Below, in pieces: positions 1 through 12,662 of a DNA stretch of 64,000 bases (position 1 is its first letter; each line of letters opens with the position of its first letter). The DNA is from Patiria pectinifera. Taxonomy: Eukaryota > Echinodermata > Asteroidea > Valvatida > Asterinidae. The stretch covers positions 1,007,770-1,071,769 of the forward strand of contig CM057142.1 in assembly GCA_029964075.1 (NCBI GenBank), given 5' to 3'. The notes beneath the pieces were generated by a model. That model made no database searches and was not told the origin of the DNA. It saw nothing but the letters and a program-made list of their open reading frames with translations. The position numbers and the translations under genes are program-made.

Positions 1-88
1 CATAAATATATGCCTGGATTATGCTTGAAATCCTCTGTACTGCTCCAGGATGTCACTGGCCAAGCCTCAACGTATTGACAGTCACTGC

Positions 89-231
89 CACAGGATTTTG
101 CAGGATTCAGGCAGTGGTCACCCCTCCACAACCAATATTCAAGAAATAATGGAGGAATTTGCAGGATTGAGGCTATGTGCTATTTTTTTCCATGAGGCCA
201 ATTGGAGGATTTTGCAGGATTGAGGCTACAT
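89..231. repeat. degenerate minisatellite in an intron
   Basis: The motif GGATTTTGCAGGATTGAGGC, or a close variant, occurs three times at about 90-115, 155-175 and 203-227, with unrelated DNA between. It lies in intronic DNA of the TOGARAM1-like gene. No function is suggested. Confidence 0.5.
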
Positions 232-404
232 CCTTGCAAAAAGGCCTAGGGAGTTAGGGTTAAGACCTGCCAAGCACATACTTATCCCATTCATAAATGC
301 CTTTGAGTCAAAAAGTCAAAACAATTTAGAATTGGACAAACTTTGATCACCTATAGGTAAATGTGTGGAATATTATTTAATTCCTTTATTGTTGTGTTGA
401 CCAG

Positions 405-3400
405 GGCACTGGGGATTTGCCTCAAGACAGTTCCTCGGCTCGCGTCCGACGGAGCCACTCCAACACACGCAACAATTTTGGCTCTAGCCCAGCCTCTAGG
501 GAGAAGGTAGACTCAGCAGGCAGGTAGGTACCGACTTCAGGTGTTAACAGCCTTATGGGGCATTTAATGGATTTAATTTTTATTGATTTAGACCATAGAC
601 TTATTAAAAGAGAGTAGGACTACCTCTGTACTACAAGTTCTTTCACAAACAATTTCAGCAGACAGTCTCCCCAAATACTCAGTTTCTTACCCACATTACC
701 TACATGTACTGTGTTCGGCCAGGCCTTCAGAAAGCTCAGCTTTATTGATCTGCATTCCTTGTCTCCTTCAAGATAGGACTCTGTAGGCCCCTCAAAGAAA
801 TTCCCATCTGTTAAATCCCATTTAGTGAACAATACACCTCCAGCAAAGGTCCTGAGATAATGAGCTAGGCTTGGATGGGCCCAGGCTTGGCCAGGACAGC
901 CAGACGCCCGGCTTTAATGATTGCCAGGCTACCTTTTGTTGGGTGATTTAGACACACAAAGGGGGGATTAGGTGGCCGAGAGGCTGCGGCCAAGCTCGGC
1001 CTTTCAAAGGCTTTCCTGTGTCAGGGTTTCCGCCATTCTCCTCAAGTACAGTAAACTCTTATTAAGTCAAATTCTGACAACTCAAAACTCGGTATCTCAA
1101 GTAATACTCCATTCCCGTCAAGAGAATATACCCCAGTAACTCGAAATGCCTGCACCGGTACCTCCGTTTATCTTGAACTTTTGTTCGGCCAGTCCATAGA
1201 AAACGCTGCCAGAACAGTCACAAAGAAGTGTAAAAAGATTACAAAACTTTTTTCATGAGTCATGACTGCCCGTTACACTTCGTCTTTTCACCTTGGGGGA
1301 TGCAGCGCGCACGATGCCATTGTGATCAGACTCCAGCCTATAATTGCTACACATCCTGGCTTTTGAGTTAGCCCGATCGCTACCGCTAGCCCAATTGTAG
1401 TCCGGCAGTCCAATCGCTGGCTCTTTGCAGTGGCCATGTGACAGCATTGGAACCCTATGAGGATGCGCATGAATTATAGCCTGATCGATACCACTGGCTC
1501 AGTTGCAGCTGGTGCGCCCTCTAGCGATTAAATAAGACCGGCCATGTGACTGCACATCGGAAAACCCTGAGCGTGGTGCGTTGATATCAATAAACAACTG
1601 ACATGGAACAAAAAGTTGCTACATGCAGTTACACAATTTGAATGGTTTAATGTTATTTTAATGTTATGTTTATCTATACAGCAGTTACTTTTAGGTAAAA
1701 ACAATAAGAAATCTGAATAAAATGATTTCGACCAAAAAAATTGCATCATTAGAATGAAAACAAAGATGGATAGTGTACCAAACAATGTTTCCATTTCATA
1801 GGTGAGTTACTGTGGAAGCCATTTATGTACAGGTACATACATCATAAGTGTTCATGTAGTCTATGTGACTGTAGAAAAATCGGGAACCTTTGCCTAACTC
1901 CGGATACCTCAAATTTTTTATCCATTCCCTTGAGATTTGACTTAACGAGAGATTATTGTACCATTAACCCATACCTTGTATTTTGGCGTATTTGTTGAAC
2001 CCGGCAAAAGACTCGACTACAACAGTGTATAATACATATATTACATTGTTTTAGTCTTCTTAAAAACATTGGCATTTTTTCATTGGTCCTATTTGTCTGT
2101 CCTCCTCAGCGATCACGCCCTGTCCAGCTCCATGCGACGGACCAATCGAATCTCATCCCGCAGCTCAGAGGCCAATCAGGAGACGGTCAAGGACCTATGC
2201 AAATTGCTGTCGGCTGCTGATTGGACGGAGAGACTTCAGGGAATCACCCAAGTGCAAGAGATAGCCGAGACCAACGCGGAACTCATCACCGCCAATATTG
2301 TCAAGGTTTGTCACCTATCAAGTATTTCTACACAGCTGTCAAATATTACAAATCTATTATGAATCAATCAAAGTAATATGAAACTACTAAATTTGCAGCT
2401 GAAAGTTTTATATTTCAAATTTATTGGTTTTTTTAACCTGAGCTTTTATGAGTTCATAGACTGATGTCTTGCAAACATTTTGTCACCACTTTCATTAAAG
2501 TTGGAGGAAGCGTGTGCACAAGATGTAAACAGTTATGTTTCAAGGACCGAAAAATTCTACCATGTGTTGGAAAACTCGCACATTTAAGGATGGAAATGTG
2601 AAATATTAAAGATCATAATTACAAAATGCTTTATCCAATTGAGCTACAACTTTGCATTTTCTCTAAGCAGGGGTGTCCTTGTTAAGATTGTCAAATAACC
2701 CCAGCTCCCAATAGAGCGTGTAATTTGACCTCAAAAACCTGTGAGATTTTACAAGAATACAGCAAATCCAGGCACCAAGTATAGGATCTACAACGTGTGT
2801 AACATCCTATTTTTTTTGCATTTATTTTGTGTCCTGACCAGGCCCATCCACTCAAGGGCAATAAATGGGTATTTCAAAAAGAAAACAAAATACATTACAA
2901 TTTTTACATTGTATTTAAAATATTGCGAATTGATGACTGTTGTAAAAAAAAAGTTCAAGTTCCGTTTAGTTGATCACACGGTTGATAAGTGGTTAGATTC
3001 AAACACAGGAGTCTGTGACTAGACTAGTCAGTGTTTGGTACCAAACGTTCACAGCAAAAGTGGACTGGAAAGACTTACACGCTCTGTTGGGTTAACTTAT
3101 TTTCTCTACTTCTCTGAGTGTGAGAATGAAGTTATGCATTTTTGTGTGTGTTTCAGTTAATCCTTTCATCGCTAATTTTTTCTTGTAGATCTTTGACAAC
3201 TACACCTCCCGACTGACCGACTCCAACAGCAAAGTGAACCAGGCAGCACTTCAAACCATGCTGAGTATGGTACCCAGACTCGGCGAATACCTTGGCGCTG
3301 TAGTCACGGGAGTGGTGCCTGTTGTGTCTGGTAACCTAGCTTCTAAGAATGCCGTCATATGCAAAACAAGTGAGGATATACTGGACAGCATTATAGAGCA

Positions 3401-4509
3401 TGTTGGTATGTACTATCGAAAGTAATTTTCTCTTTCATCAAAATGATGTTTAATTTTTGGTCCCATGCATTAAAATGCAGTGTTTTCGTACTTAGTGTTT
3501 TCTTTCTTGTAACTTCTATAGATGTAGTTTGTGATTAATAAAAGAGGAGTTCTTTTATGTTCCTCCCTCCATTAAAATAATTTTGAGTGATTACTTTTGA
3601 TATTTTATAAATTAAATTTCATTTCTTACAGGTTAACCATTTAAGGTTAAAAGACATTTGGAAGATTGTAGCATTTAAAAAAAAATAAAAATTTCTTATT
3701 TAAATTATAGAAAATCTGTACATGACCGTGTGGATATTACAGAATGGATATTACGTGTGGATATTAGTTGTGGCTCATGCTTCAGCATAAAATGAAAAGA
3801 ATTGCTTTTTTAAGTTTCAAATTCTTGATTACAATGTACACCCAAAAAAATGTTTGACAAAAGAGCCCGTGCAGTGGGATTTGTCCTACGAAAATAGACC
3901 TGCAATATATATACTTTTTTTAAATTTCTTTTGTTAAAGTTTCCCCTTCATGATCTCTACTCTTGTCTTCCGTTTCTGTTGCAGACAAGATAGTCTTGAT
4001 TCAGCCGTTCTCCTCTGCCACACAGTACGGCAATGCCAGAGTCAAGCCCAAGATGGTCGAAAAGCTGGCATGTAAGTTTCAAATTTAATTCCAAAAAGTT
4101 TTCAAAAGTGGAACTGTGAAAATGTTTTCAGACAGTGTGCTCACCCCTTTGTCAGGAGACTGAAATCCTATCTGGTTACTGCAAAATTACCCTCTTATGA
4201 GAAGCTGTTTATCGTTTGGTATAATCAATATTTCCAACGATTCCCCCTTCCGTCTCCACAGATCTTTCAACCCAGGTGTACCCCCGCAAGCAGCAGACGG
4301 TGGTCCGCAACGTTCTCCCAGTCCTCTGGCATCTTCTGGGCAGCCTGACGGGCAGTGGCAAGGTACCAAGCGGAACCGGTAACCTACGGGCATCTGTCAT
4401 CCAACTGGCGAAGGAGTTACACAGCGTCATGGGTGAGGCGCTGGTCCAGCACGCTGGTAGCCTGCCCCCTAGGCAACGCAACACCTTGATGGAGATTCTC
4501 GGTGTATGA
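405..4509 (+). CDS. TOGARAM1: TOGARAM1-like protein, 3' end of gene (C-terminal TOG domain)
   Basis: Five joined exons: 405-523, 2110-2305, 3189-3405, 3985-4071 and 4262-4509. All have AG acceptors and GT donors, and the phases agree throughout (2, 0, 1, 1), giving about 288 residues and a TGA stop at 4507. The first exon is Ser/Arg-rich linker. From QETVKDLCKLL onward the protein is a HEAT-type helical array (WTERLQGI, NYTSRLTDSNSKVNQ, ILDSIIEHVDKI, YPRKQQTVV, LPPRQRNTLMEIL) that I recognise as the last TOG domain of TOGARAM1/FAM179B/crescerin. Those proteins bind tubulin and regulate axonemal microtubules in cilia. The 5' part of the gene lies left of the window. TOGARAM2 is the main alternative, because the two share this C-terminal domain. 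Intron 1 of this segment holds a pogo-like MITE. Confidence 0.82.
1049..1958. mobile_element. pogo/Tigger-like MITE in TOGARAM1 intron
   Basis: The left end CAGTAAACTCTTATTAAGTC matches the reverse complement of the right end (CAATAATCTCTCGTTAAGTC). Both ends are flanked by TA (1047-1048 and 1959-1960). TA duplication and a CAGTAAACTCTCGTTAA-type end are typical of pogo/Tigger members of the Tc1/mariner superfamily. No transposase reading frame remains, so this is a non-autonomous copy of about 910 bp. Confidence 0.7.
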
Positions 4510-6823
4510 CACCAGTGTTACCAAACGTACATATGTAGATAAACAGACAAACAAACAAAAGCAAAATATATTTATATATTGCAATATATTATAAATTTTA
4601 AAAAATTTTCTTGAAATATTTCAGAGTGTTGATGTGATGAGAAGCTATTGTGTTCCTTTTAAAAGTATTCAACTTAGTGACTTTGTTGTTTCATTCACCT
4701 TTACAATCAACTTACTTTTATTGACTACCTCTACAAACAAAACAGAATCAAATTTCTAATGATACAGTGTTTTCCTTCGAAGCCAGTTGAGAATTTGTTA
4801 AGCTGAAAAGAGTGATTGCCTTTGTGTGTCTATTAGACTGATAAGCGACACGTGTGTTAATACAAGATAAGCTATGTCTGAAAATTGGTTTGCTTGCTTC
4901 ATCCAAGCATAGGGCCTTTGTAAGTTTGTACTGAAAGTTCTGCCTTGAGCAGCCTTTCCATGTTCACGTTTGTAAGCTCTGGCAGGATCTTCTACATGTC
5001 ACTTGCTGGTCGGTCGGTCGGTCTGTCTATTTCGAAAATTGACCAAAATAAGCCCGATAAGTTTCCCACAAAATTTGTACCAAATTTTAATTTTCAAAAA
5101 TTAAAAAGCCAACAAAATAAATTAAATACTTAATGAAAATTGTTTGTAACAATTCAGAAAGATGTTAAGTTTGTAAATGGAGGCAAAATATGTGCAGTAA
5201 TGTTATAGTCGTGTGGTATTTTTACAAATCGCAATAAATCTAGGTATGGCGTTCCATATGTGGCATCGGCATCGCATTTTTGGGCGTCGCATTTTTGGGC
5301 GTCGCATTTGGATAGATTTCATGCAAGACTTTCAAGCAAGACGGCCAGAGCTTATTGTGCACTTGCACTTGTTGTCTGGTTTCAGTCCGGTACATAGTAA
5401 AGCCCATTCTAAACGGTAGGCCTAACTATGCAAATAACATAAAACGGCCAAAAAAAAAAACGTGCACATGGAAAAATGGATTTATACACATTTTTATTTT
5501 TTTTTAATTTTTCATGACGGAAACATTCTGAGCGCAACGTTATGCAAACAGTGCACGGCGCTCAAGTTTGGTTTTTTTTCTTGCAGATTTGATCTGGTTA
5601 GAAGTCTGGCTCTGTCACAAGTCAAATACTTTGTTTTATGAACACACCTCAGTGCCTAGGAATAAGAATGCACATTTTGTCGGAAATCCTTATAAGTTGG
5701 ATTTCTGAAAGCTTAATTTGAAACAGTAGATGAAAAGCTTAACTGGAATACAAGAAAGGACTGGTACATTTAGCTTGTGGAGTTATTCAAGTTGATACGT
5801 ATTTTTCAAGAACAGTGCCGTAGCACTAGTTATGCAGTCTCAAGTTAAAGGAAATATACAACATTTGCAAACATCAAAAAACAAAGCCATCAAATTATTA
5901 TGAAATAACTTACTGGACTGTAAGTGAATTACAATCTTAAGCATCCTGTAAAATCACGGCATCTGGTGTGCTGTCATTTTCAAGAAAAGTGGTATTTTTG
6001 TACCAATGTTGGTCACCGACCAGTGTTGGAAAAAAAGTGGCTTTTATTCAAATACTGCCCCCAATTTACAATATTTAGTTAGTTTGCATTTTGTTTGCGA
6101 TTGATTTACACACCTATGAATGGGTACAAGTCAGCTAGACTGGTTTCCTGACCTTACCATTCTTGATGTCTATAAATCGCTCCGTTTTGTCTATAAATTG
6201 CTCCGTTTCGTCTTAAGTAGGGTCAGGGAACCAGACTACAAGAACCTGATTGTGTTTTTTTTTTCGTTTTTCCCGCATCTAGGAACACAAAACTTGAAAC
6301 AAGTCAGTTGTAACAATATTTGCTATCAAATACTAATCCCCCGAATCCATCAATTTCTGGACAATTACAGCAAAAGCAAATGTTGTATATTCCCTTGAAC
6401 CGACGAGATATTTGAAATGAGTTGCGACAAAGACGTTCCTTTGTCATTGTTCTTCCCGTCTTATTTGTTGCGTGTGTGTGTGTGCTTATGAAGAGAGTCC
6501 CCATATTCTTAAAATTGTTTACAATTTTCAGCTTGAAATACCATGATAGACATTGTCAGTAACCTGCACAAGGAATTTTTCAGACCAGAGTTTTAAGTTG
6601 TTAATATTTGAGCAACCATCAGTTTTCGGAATTTCATGTTAGAATTCGGCGAATTTTCAGAGCATTCTACTCGTCCCTTCAAGTCGTGCTCGACAGCCCA
6701 ATTAATTGGACCAAAGTAATTATGATTGCGATAATCATTCAGTTCTAGACTTGTATTCAAAGCATTGTTACTTAAAGGGCCAGATTTTTCAGGTTTATTT
6801 TTGGTTAAGTTTGACGTACAATA
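4510..6823. other. 3' flank of the TOGARAM1-like gene
   Basis: No coding exon is recognisable. The beginning is probably 3' UTR. AATAAA hexamers on the + strand at 5117 and 5233 are candidate poly(A) signals, but neither can be chosen from sequence alone. A 15-bp unit (TCGCATTTTTGGGCG) is repeated about 2.6 times near 5272-5310. A hairpin lies at 6135-6238. Confidence 0.4.
6135..6238. repeat. short inverted repeat (hairpin)
   Basis: The arms CTAGACTGGTTTCCTGACC and the reverse complement of GGGTCAGGGAACCAGACTA are about 100 bp apart end to end. The interior carries a duplicated TCTATAAATYGCTCCGTTT unit. It could be a tiny MITE. No clear target duplication is seen. Confidence 0.45.
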
Positions 6824-7288
6824 CAGGGTGACCCCAAAAAAGTTGTGCAAGCAGACATCTTTAAATTTCTCAAAAAAGTATCCAGCTTCATCAGTTCGTG
6901 TTGATGGAGTACATTGTTTTGTACTCCTGTGTATAATCCCAGCGAAAATTTGATGAAACTCCATTCATGCAAACCAGAGATACAACAGATTATAAATGGC
7001 AATGTGTTTTTCACCAATTCCGATGTGATTTACACAGTTAATGAAAAGACAGAGTGCCGGTTGAGTGAATCCAATGCAATGTATAATTCCCATCGGAATG
7101 GTTGAAAAACACACATCCTTTTATAATCTGTTACAGCTCTGGTTTGCATGAATGGGTTTCCGTGACATTTTCACTGATCATACACAAGAGTATAATTAAT
7201 ATGCTCCATCAAAATGAAATACTCATGTTAGGTACTTTCTGAGAAATTTAACGATATCTGCTTGCACAACTTTTTGGCGGTCACCCTG
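6824..7288. mobile_element. Tc1/mariner-type MITE, family 1
   Basis: The ends are CAGGGTGACCCCAAAAAAGT and its near-perfect reverse complement, with TA on both sides (6822-6823 and 7289-7290). The terminal repeats run on as GTTGTGCAAGCAGA. The same family recurs at 17834-18700 and 32716-33150 inside protease introns. There is no transposase; the size is 465 bp. Confidence 0.75.
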
Positions 7289-7834
7289 TAGTGTTCTTAG
7301 ATTTCTACAGCAGACACCTTTATTTAATACAGAGGTCAACCTCAGAGGTCAACTAAATCACACACAGTCATGATTCTACAATACCACCTTGCTCCATGTA
7401 CATTCATCATTATTATTTTTTTATTAAATTATTTTTGTTTGCAATGGATATAAAATCAATGTAAATACATAGAGTTATATACCTGTATATTCACACACAA
7501 AAAGAACAAATACTGAGATTTCGTTTTGAAACTCCGTCCACACACTCTTCTGTATATGTATCGGCACATATCAAAAGAACTTTATCAAACATCACCTTTT
7601 ATGTAAAAAAAAAAGTTCATCACATCTGTATATTTGGTATTAAGCATTTTGTTTGTTTTTGGTGTGAACAGAAGTTAGTGTGCTGACACAAATTCTTGTT
7701 GCTTAACACCAATACTGCTGCAAAGGGCTGAAAAAACCCATATATTTTCTTGGCACCTAATGGCTGTACAGTGACTGTCGCTTGTATTGAAATTCATATT
7801 AGGAGTGGAAATTGTGCTGTTATTATTCACACTA

Positions 7835-8479
7835 CAGGCTGAGTCAAAAAGAAAGTGACCTGGATTAATTGTTTCCCTTCAAAAAGCAATCAAATTTGAT
7901 ACACCAATGAAGTATCTCTTAATTAAAAGAGCACTTCTACTCATCTGGGACAAAAAAGGAATTACAGACATTGATCCATGCTATCAGAAGTTATGCATGT
8001 TTTATCAAAAGAACCTATTTTTTTAGCTGTCCATGGAATGCCATTGGAAGCTATGGAGCTGAGTGAGAATTACAGATTACACACAGGCATTCGAGATTTT
8101 GTGTTTTGGATATGAGGAACAAGACAACTCTTTGTTTTCTGAAATACTGATGGCGAGTTTTGTCTGTTTTCCTTTGCAACTTTTCGTTGTTCATGGCGGT
8201 TGGAAAACGTCCATGTTTCATTGTATTCAATGGGTATTCATCAGTTCGTAAAACGATAAATGACCAGTGGTGGACAGTTGAATTTTGTGATCTTTTTATT
8301 ATTATTTGACATAACTGGGAAATAGAGTAAGCAAATTACGTGAAATGTTCACAGTTACTAGTCAATAACATGTACTTTATGCCTATGTTATTTTTATAAA
8401 ATGAAGCGAGCCACATACATGGGTATTTCTTAAAATATGTTTTTTTCCAATTTGGTCACTTTCTATTTGACTCGCCCTG
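7835..8479. mobile_element. Tc1/mariner-type MITE, family 2
   Basis: The ends are CAGGCTGAGTCAAAAAGAAA and the reverse complement CAGGGCGAGTCAAATAGAAA, followed in both arms by GTGACC. TA duplications lie at 7833-7834 and 8480-8481. The copy is non-autonomous and 645 bp long. Confidence 0.72.
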
Positions 8480-8481
8480 TA

Positions 8482-9535
8482 GTAAAATCAGAGCATAATT
8501 TTTTGGATTTTTTTTTTTCAGAGTTACGTACGAAATACAGGCGTGCTGTATCTTGTAAAATTGCAATACCTGTCTTAGCGCTAGCTGCAACCAACTAATA
8601 TAAATCACGCAATAGTTAGTGTTAAAAATGTTTGTTTTCTCCCACTTAAACTAAATGAATTGCTGATGAATTGTCAACTTTCATTTTATTATCAAATTTC
8701 AAAAAAGAGGTTGTATACTGTGGGCATTTCACTCATTGGATGCAGTTTCTATAATTAATGTCTTTAAAAATATTTTAATTTTAGGCTTGTATGCATGTTG
8801 TGGGGTCACTTTCATTGATGGTGATCCAAAGAGGACAAACCTAAAGCCAATAAGTTGTAGTAATGTGTGCGCTTGTAAATATTGATGAAAACGCTTTTTA
8901 GCGGACTGTTCAGTTCAGTGGCAGTTTTGATGTAAGTAGAGGTTTTTATGTATAGTGTAATCTTTGTACATACAATTGCATCATGTTTGAATGTGCACGA
9001 ATATTAAACTAAAAGTACAAGTTACAGTACTAAATAAAGAATTAAAAGCTGTGTTGTATTGGATACAAGGTTGTACCTGCAAACTTTTGCATCGTGTATC
9101 CGGGTCATACATACTAACTCATTCAAATGGCTGAGACCTACCCAATCAGTGTCGCTTTCAGTCCTGATGGGTCCTATATCACGTAGCCAATCTGTATACT
9201 GCAGCTGAGATCACATGAAGTAGCAAGTGATCTTCTGTCAAGTTACGAACGAACCTTTTCGAAGCTACGGGTCCAGTTTGTGGGTGCTCTTGAGTGTCCT
9301 TTTTCTGGAATATTGGGGGCACTTTCAAAGCCTTTTCGAGATATGGCAGACAGAGGAGGGCGCTATGTTGAATTTTTCGCTAAATGCAAAGTATTTTTAT
9401 ACCAAAAACCACTACCGCCATTTATTGTGTCCGCCACTTTCCCAAAAAGGGCTAGTTGGTTTGGTCATACACTAATTGTTTTAAATCGTAAAAGGCATTT
9501 TGTTTTCTTCACCAAATTCTGAACCGTGGGTGTGT
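8482..9535. other. gene-free spacer
   Basis: I see no exon with coding character and no recognisable repeat boundary. An AATAAA at 9033-9038 (+) exists but has no gene near enough to assign it to with confidence. Confidence 0.3.
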
Positions 9536-9539
9536 GAGT

Positions 9540-9990
9540 ATGGGGGTGACCACAAATTCGCTGCCTTGTGGAGACTCACACACAATAGTGAACAAAACAT
9601 TGTAAAGGTCTCCACAGGGCAATTTCTATAGATGAATAGGTCTCCACAAGGTTTTCACGAAATAGATATATGGGTTTTACTCAAAAACTAGGAATTTCCA
9701 AGGTGTGTTTATTTGTCGCAGATGGAAGAGTTTTAGAAAAGGGATATTAATTCCAAATTTCAGCCCAGGAAACTTATTCTGGTTAAAATAAGAGCATTTT
9801 GAAAATTCACTTTCAAAATTGAACACTTTACTACACGGGAACAAAGAAATGTCTCCACAAGGATACAAATTTTGGAATGGGTGGGGGTGGGTGTGTGGGT
9901 GTGTGTGTGTGTGTGTGTGTGGGGGGGGGGTTTCACATGGGGGGACCGGTGTAGCATGAATTTAGGTTTTATGAAATACGGACTCATTGG
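9540..9990. repeat. dispersed repeat with (GT)n tract
   Basis: The segment contains several GTCTCCACAAGG-type motifs and a GT/G-rich microsatellite at 9877-9930. Its core (near 9680-9800) is related in inverted orientation to 62360-62520, including the shared words GGAATTTCCAAGGTG and TTCAGCCCAGGAAA. It is therefore a dispersed repeat family, not unique DNA. Confidence 0.55.
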
Positions 9991-10447
9991 TGGTATTGCG
10001 CATGCTCATGCATAGATAATTAGGAGAGGGACCGGTCACGTGAGAGGGCTTAACCAATAAAAGGGAAAAAGAGTCCAATTTTCATACGAGTCCGATTTTC
10101 ATGCGACACCGGGACTAGGGACCTAAGCCTCTAGTGACGGGATCCATGCTCCTGTGCCAATGCCCCTTTTGCACCACTTTGTACTATAGTTCCGTGTACT
10201 TCAAGCCAAGCGAGGCACTTGTGATGATTGCCATGTCCAATTTTCACGGCTCGGCTTACCTTTCTGTGTTCTGGGGGGGGGGCGGAGATTTTCACCGATA
10301 ATAACGGGTAAGCACAGTCGTGGAACTGTGCTTGGTTCATGTTCGCGTTGCGTTTCAGTTGTTTGCAGGCCTTCAGTCTGTATACAAATATTTCGACCTA
10401 CCCGTGTTCGGAATTTGCTGTTGCAACAGTTCAATAGATATCTTTAA

Positions 10448-10989
10448 AGCTATAGTCCATCATTTGCAGCTATCCGCAAAGTAGCTGGCGTAATTATTGT
10501 TGAAAAACATACTTGGTTGAAAGATAGTAAGGGGACTAAACTCCCTGTGAAATTATTCTTTCTGGCAAGCTGTCATTTTGAAGTAATCAACGAAAGAAGG
10601 CCTTTCCAGCGGTGCTTCTTAAGACGCACCGTAGGAAATTCAAATTAGTAGTTCGTTTTGTTATTCGGCGAAGCGCGCGCAAGCATTGGCACGAAGCACA
10701 CGCGCGCGCGGTTGCTATAGTGCGTCAGATCAGTGCGCGACAACGCGTAGCTGCATTCGGCTCAGCGAGAACGTGTCTCGGACGCTGAATTTAGGCGCAA
10801 TTCAAAACATGATTCAGCAACTTTTGATTTGAAATTGAGATTCTAGAATGCTGTTTTTCTCAGAATATACAGCTGAAGCTGGGCTGAAACTTTATCAGGT
10901 TAGTTGTTCAGTACCCTTCTTTAGATTTTGAGCACTTTTGTTGCTTCAAACGAACAAAATGCACAAATAACAAATGATGGACTATAACT
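10448..10989. mobile_element. piggyBac-type MITE (TTAA target)
   Basis: The inverted ends AGCTATAGTCCATCATTTG and AGTTATAGTCCATCATTTG are flanked on both sides by TTAA (10444-10447 and 10990-10993). A TTAA duplication is diagnostic of piggyBac-like transposition. The 542-bp interior has no transposase. It includes a CpG-rich stretch (about 10665-10790) with CGCGCGCG runs. Confidence 0.72.
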
Positions 10990-11405
10990 TTAACAAAGGC
11001 CTTTGCGGAACTGAAATTTTTGACCCGATTACAAAATCAAGTAAAATCACTTGATAATTGAGGTGTGGAGTTCATTTTAATAGGCAAAAAGGAATTCAGG
11101 TTTCGTCTTTCCTACAGTTATTTATTATTTGTATATTGGAAGAGATGTTCGTAATTGACCCGATCTTTCCCTGGAATCACAACTGCACATGAGAAACAGG
11201 TATTACAGTTGTCATATTCATAGGGCGTATTATCTCGTCTTCTTTGCCGGGAAATACCAGAAATTAGGTTGATATGGTAAGGGTTTTTTTTGCTGCTAGA
11301 ACAATCGCTTATTAAGATTTGGCAAGTTTACGGACAACCTAAAATGGTTTGATATTTTGAGACCAAAATGTAACTCTTGCAGATCAATGACAAGGGGAAA
11401 CAGTG

Positions 11406-12657
11406 TGTCACATACCCGGGTCCCCCCTACCCTCTCACACGCAATGTGTCCCCGGTCTCATCATAACAACGCTCAGACAAAATAATAAATGCAGGCAAAT
11501 TTACAGGGTACAACTATTTATTTACACTATCTACACAAATATATCAAAATCAGCAAATGGGGAGAATTCTGCCAAGTAAATTATAAAATGCAAACACCAG
11601 ATTCATACTCTAATTTCATGACCTATAGGACCAATATTAATAATTTACATATTCACCATACATTTACAACCCGAAGTCGCTGAAAGGCGAAAAGCTAACA
11701 GTTCTTAGGATGAGTCTTTGTCCAGCGGTCCAAGAACCGGTCCTTGCTTGACACTGAAGTGGTGGACGATTCTTGGGGCTTGGAGGATGAGATATCCGCG
11801 ACCTTGGTCTTGAGCGGACGGGCCTCAGGGATGTATCGGCCGGTGGGATGTATCGGCGCAGTCCCCAACCAATGGGTGGATCCAACAGTGAATGGCGACT
11901 GGATTTAACTCCACAAAAAGGAGCCCTGAAATAATATTAAATATAATAATAACCACCTACCCTATTTTCAGGCTGTAATTATAGAATCAACTGATCCCAC
12001 AAAAATATTTCTATCAGCCCAAAAGGGCGTGTCCCATAAAGCAGATTTGCAATGTAGCGCATTCAAATATGCACAAGGTACAAAACAGCTCCAGCAAAAT
12101 TGATACATTCACTGATGTTGAAATGAACTAATTACTTTATACTAATGAAACAAATATTAAAATGAAACTTACAGTACATTACTGGCTCCTAAAACTTGGA
12201 CCACCGTCACAGGATGCAAAATTCGCTGTCTAAAACACAGCTCTTCAGACCAGGCAAACTTCCGCCCAAAATGGCAGGAAAAATCTCTCTGCAACTAACG
12301 CTGCTGAAGGGTAGGCTATCGCCTTATCTGGATTCTCAAACATCCACTCAAAATCTTCAAAATGTTGGAGCTATCGCTCTACAGTGTGCTATCGCACCAC
12401 AAGCCTGTCTGCTTCTAACTAAAAACTGCACCCAATGCATGTATGTGCACACTTCAGTGAGCCAGTATAGTATGCTAATTTCACCTTTAGAAAGTTTACC
12501 TGCACATGCCACACATAGAAGTAAACTATGCAGGGCCACACCTTAATTTACATAAAATGTGTATATAAAAGGAACTAGGGCAAACTTCGCCACACGTAGT
12601 TCAAACAAATCCTAAGGAACTTATACTTGGCGTAAAATATCAGGCTGACCTGTGACA
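11406..12657. mobile_element. solo LTR (about 1.25 kb)
   Basis: The element begins TGTCACATACCCGGG and ends ACCTGTGACA, so it has TG...CA boundaries with a 7-bp terminal inverted repeat. The 5-bp CAGTG is duplicated exactly at 11401-11405 and 12658-12662. Read on the - strand, an AATAAATAG lies about 120-140 bp from the 3' end, as expected for an LTR. Read on the + strand, a TATATAAAAGG lies near 12562. No internal retroelement genes remain. Orientation is uncertain. Confidence 0.62.
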
Positions 12658-12662
12658 CAGTG

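Noticed and set aside
9760..9987. His-Thr repeat frame
   Set aside because: Translation of the GT microsatellite.
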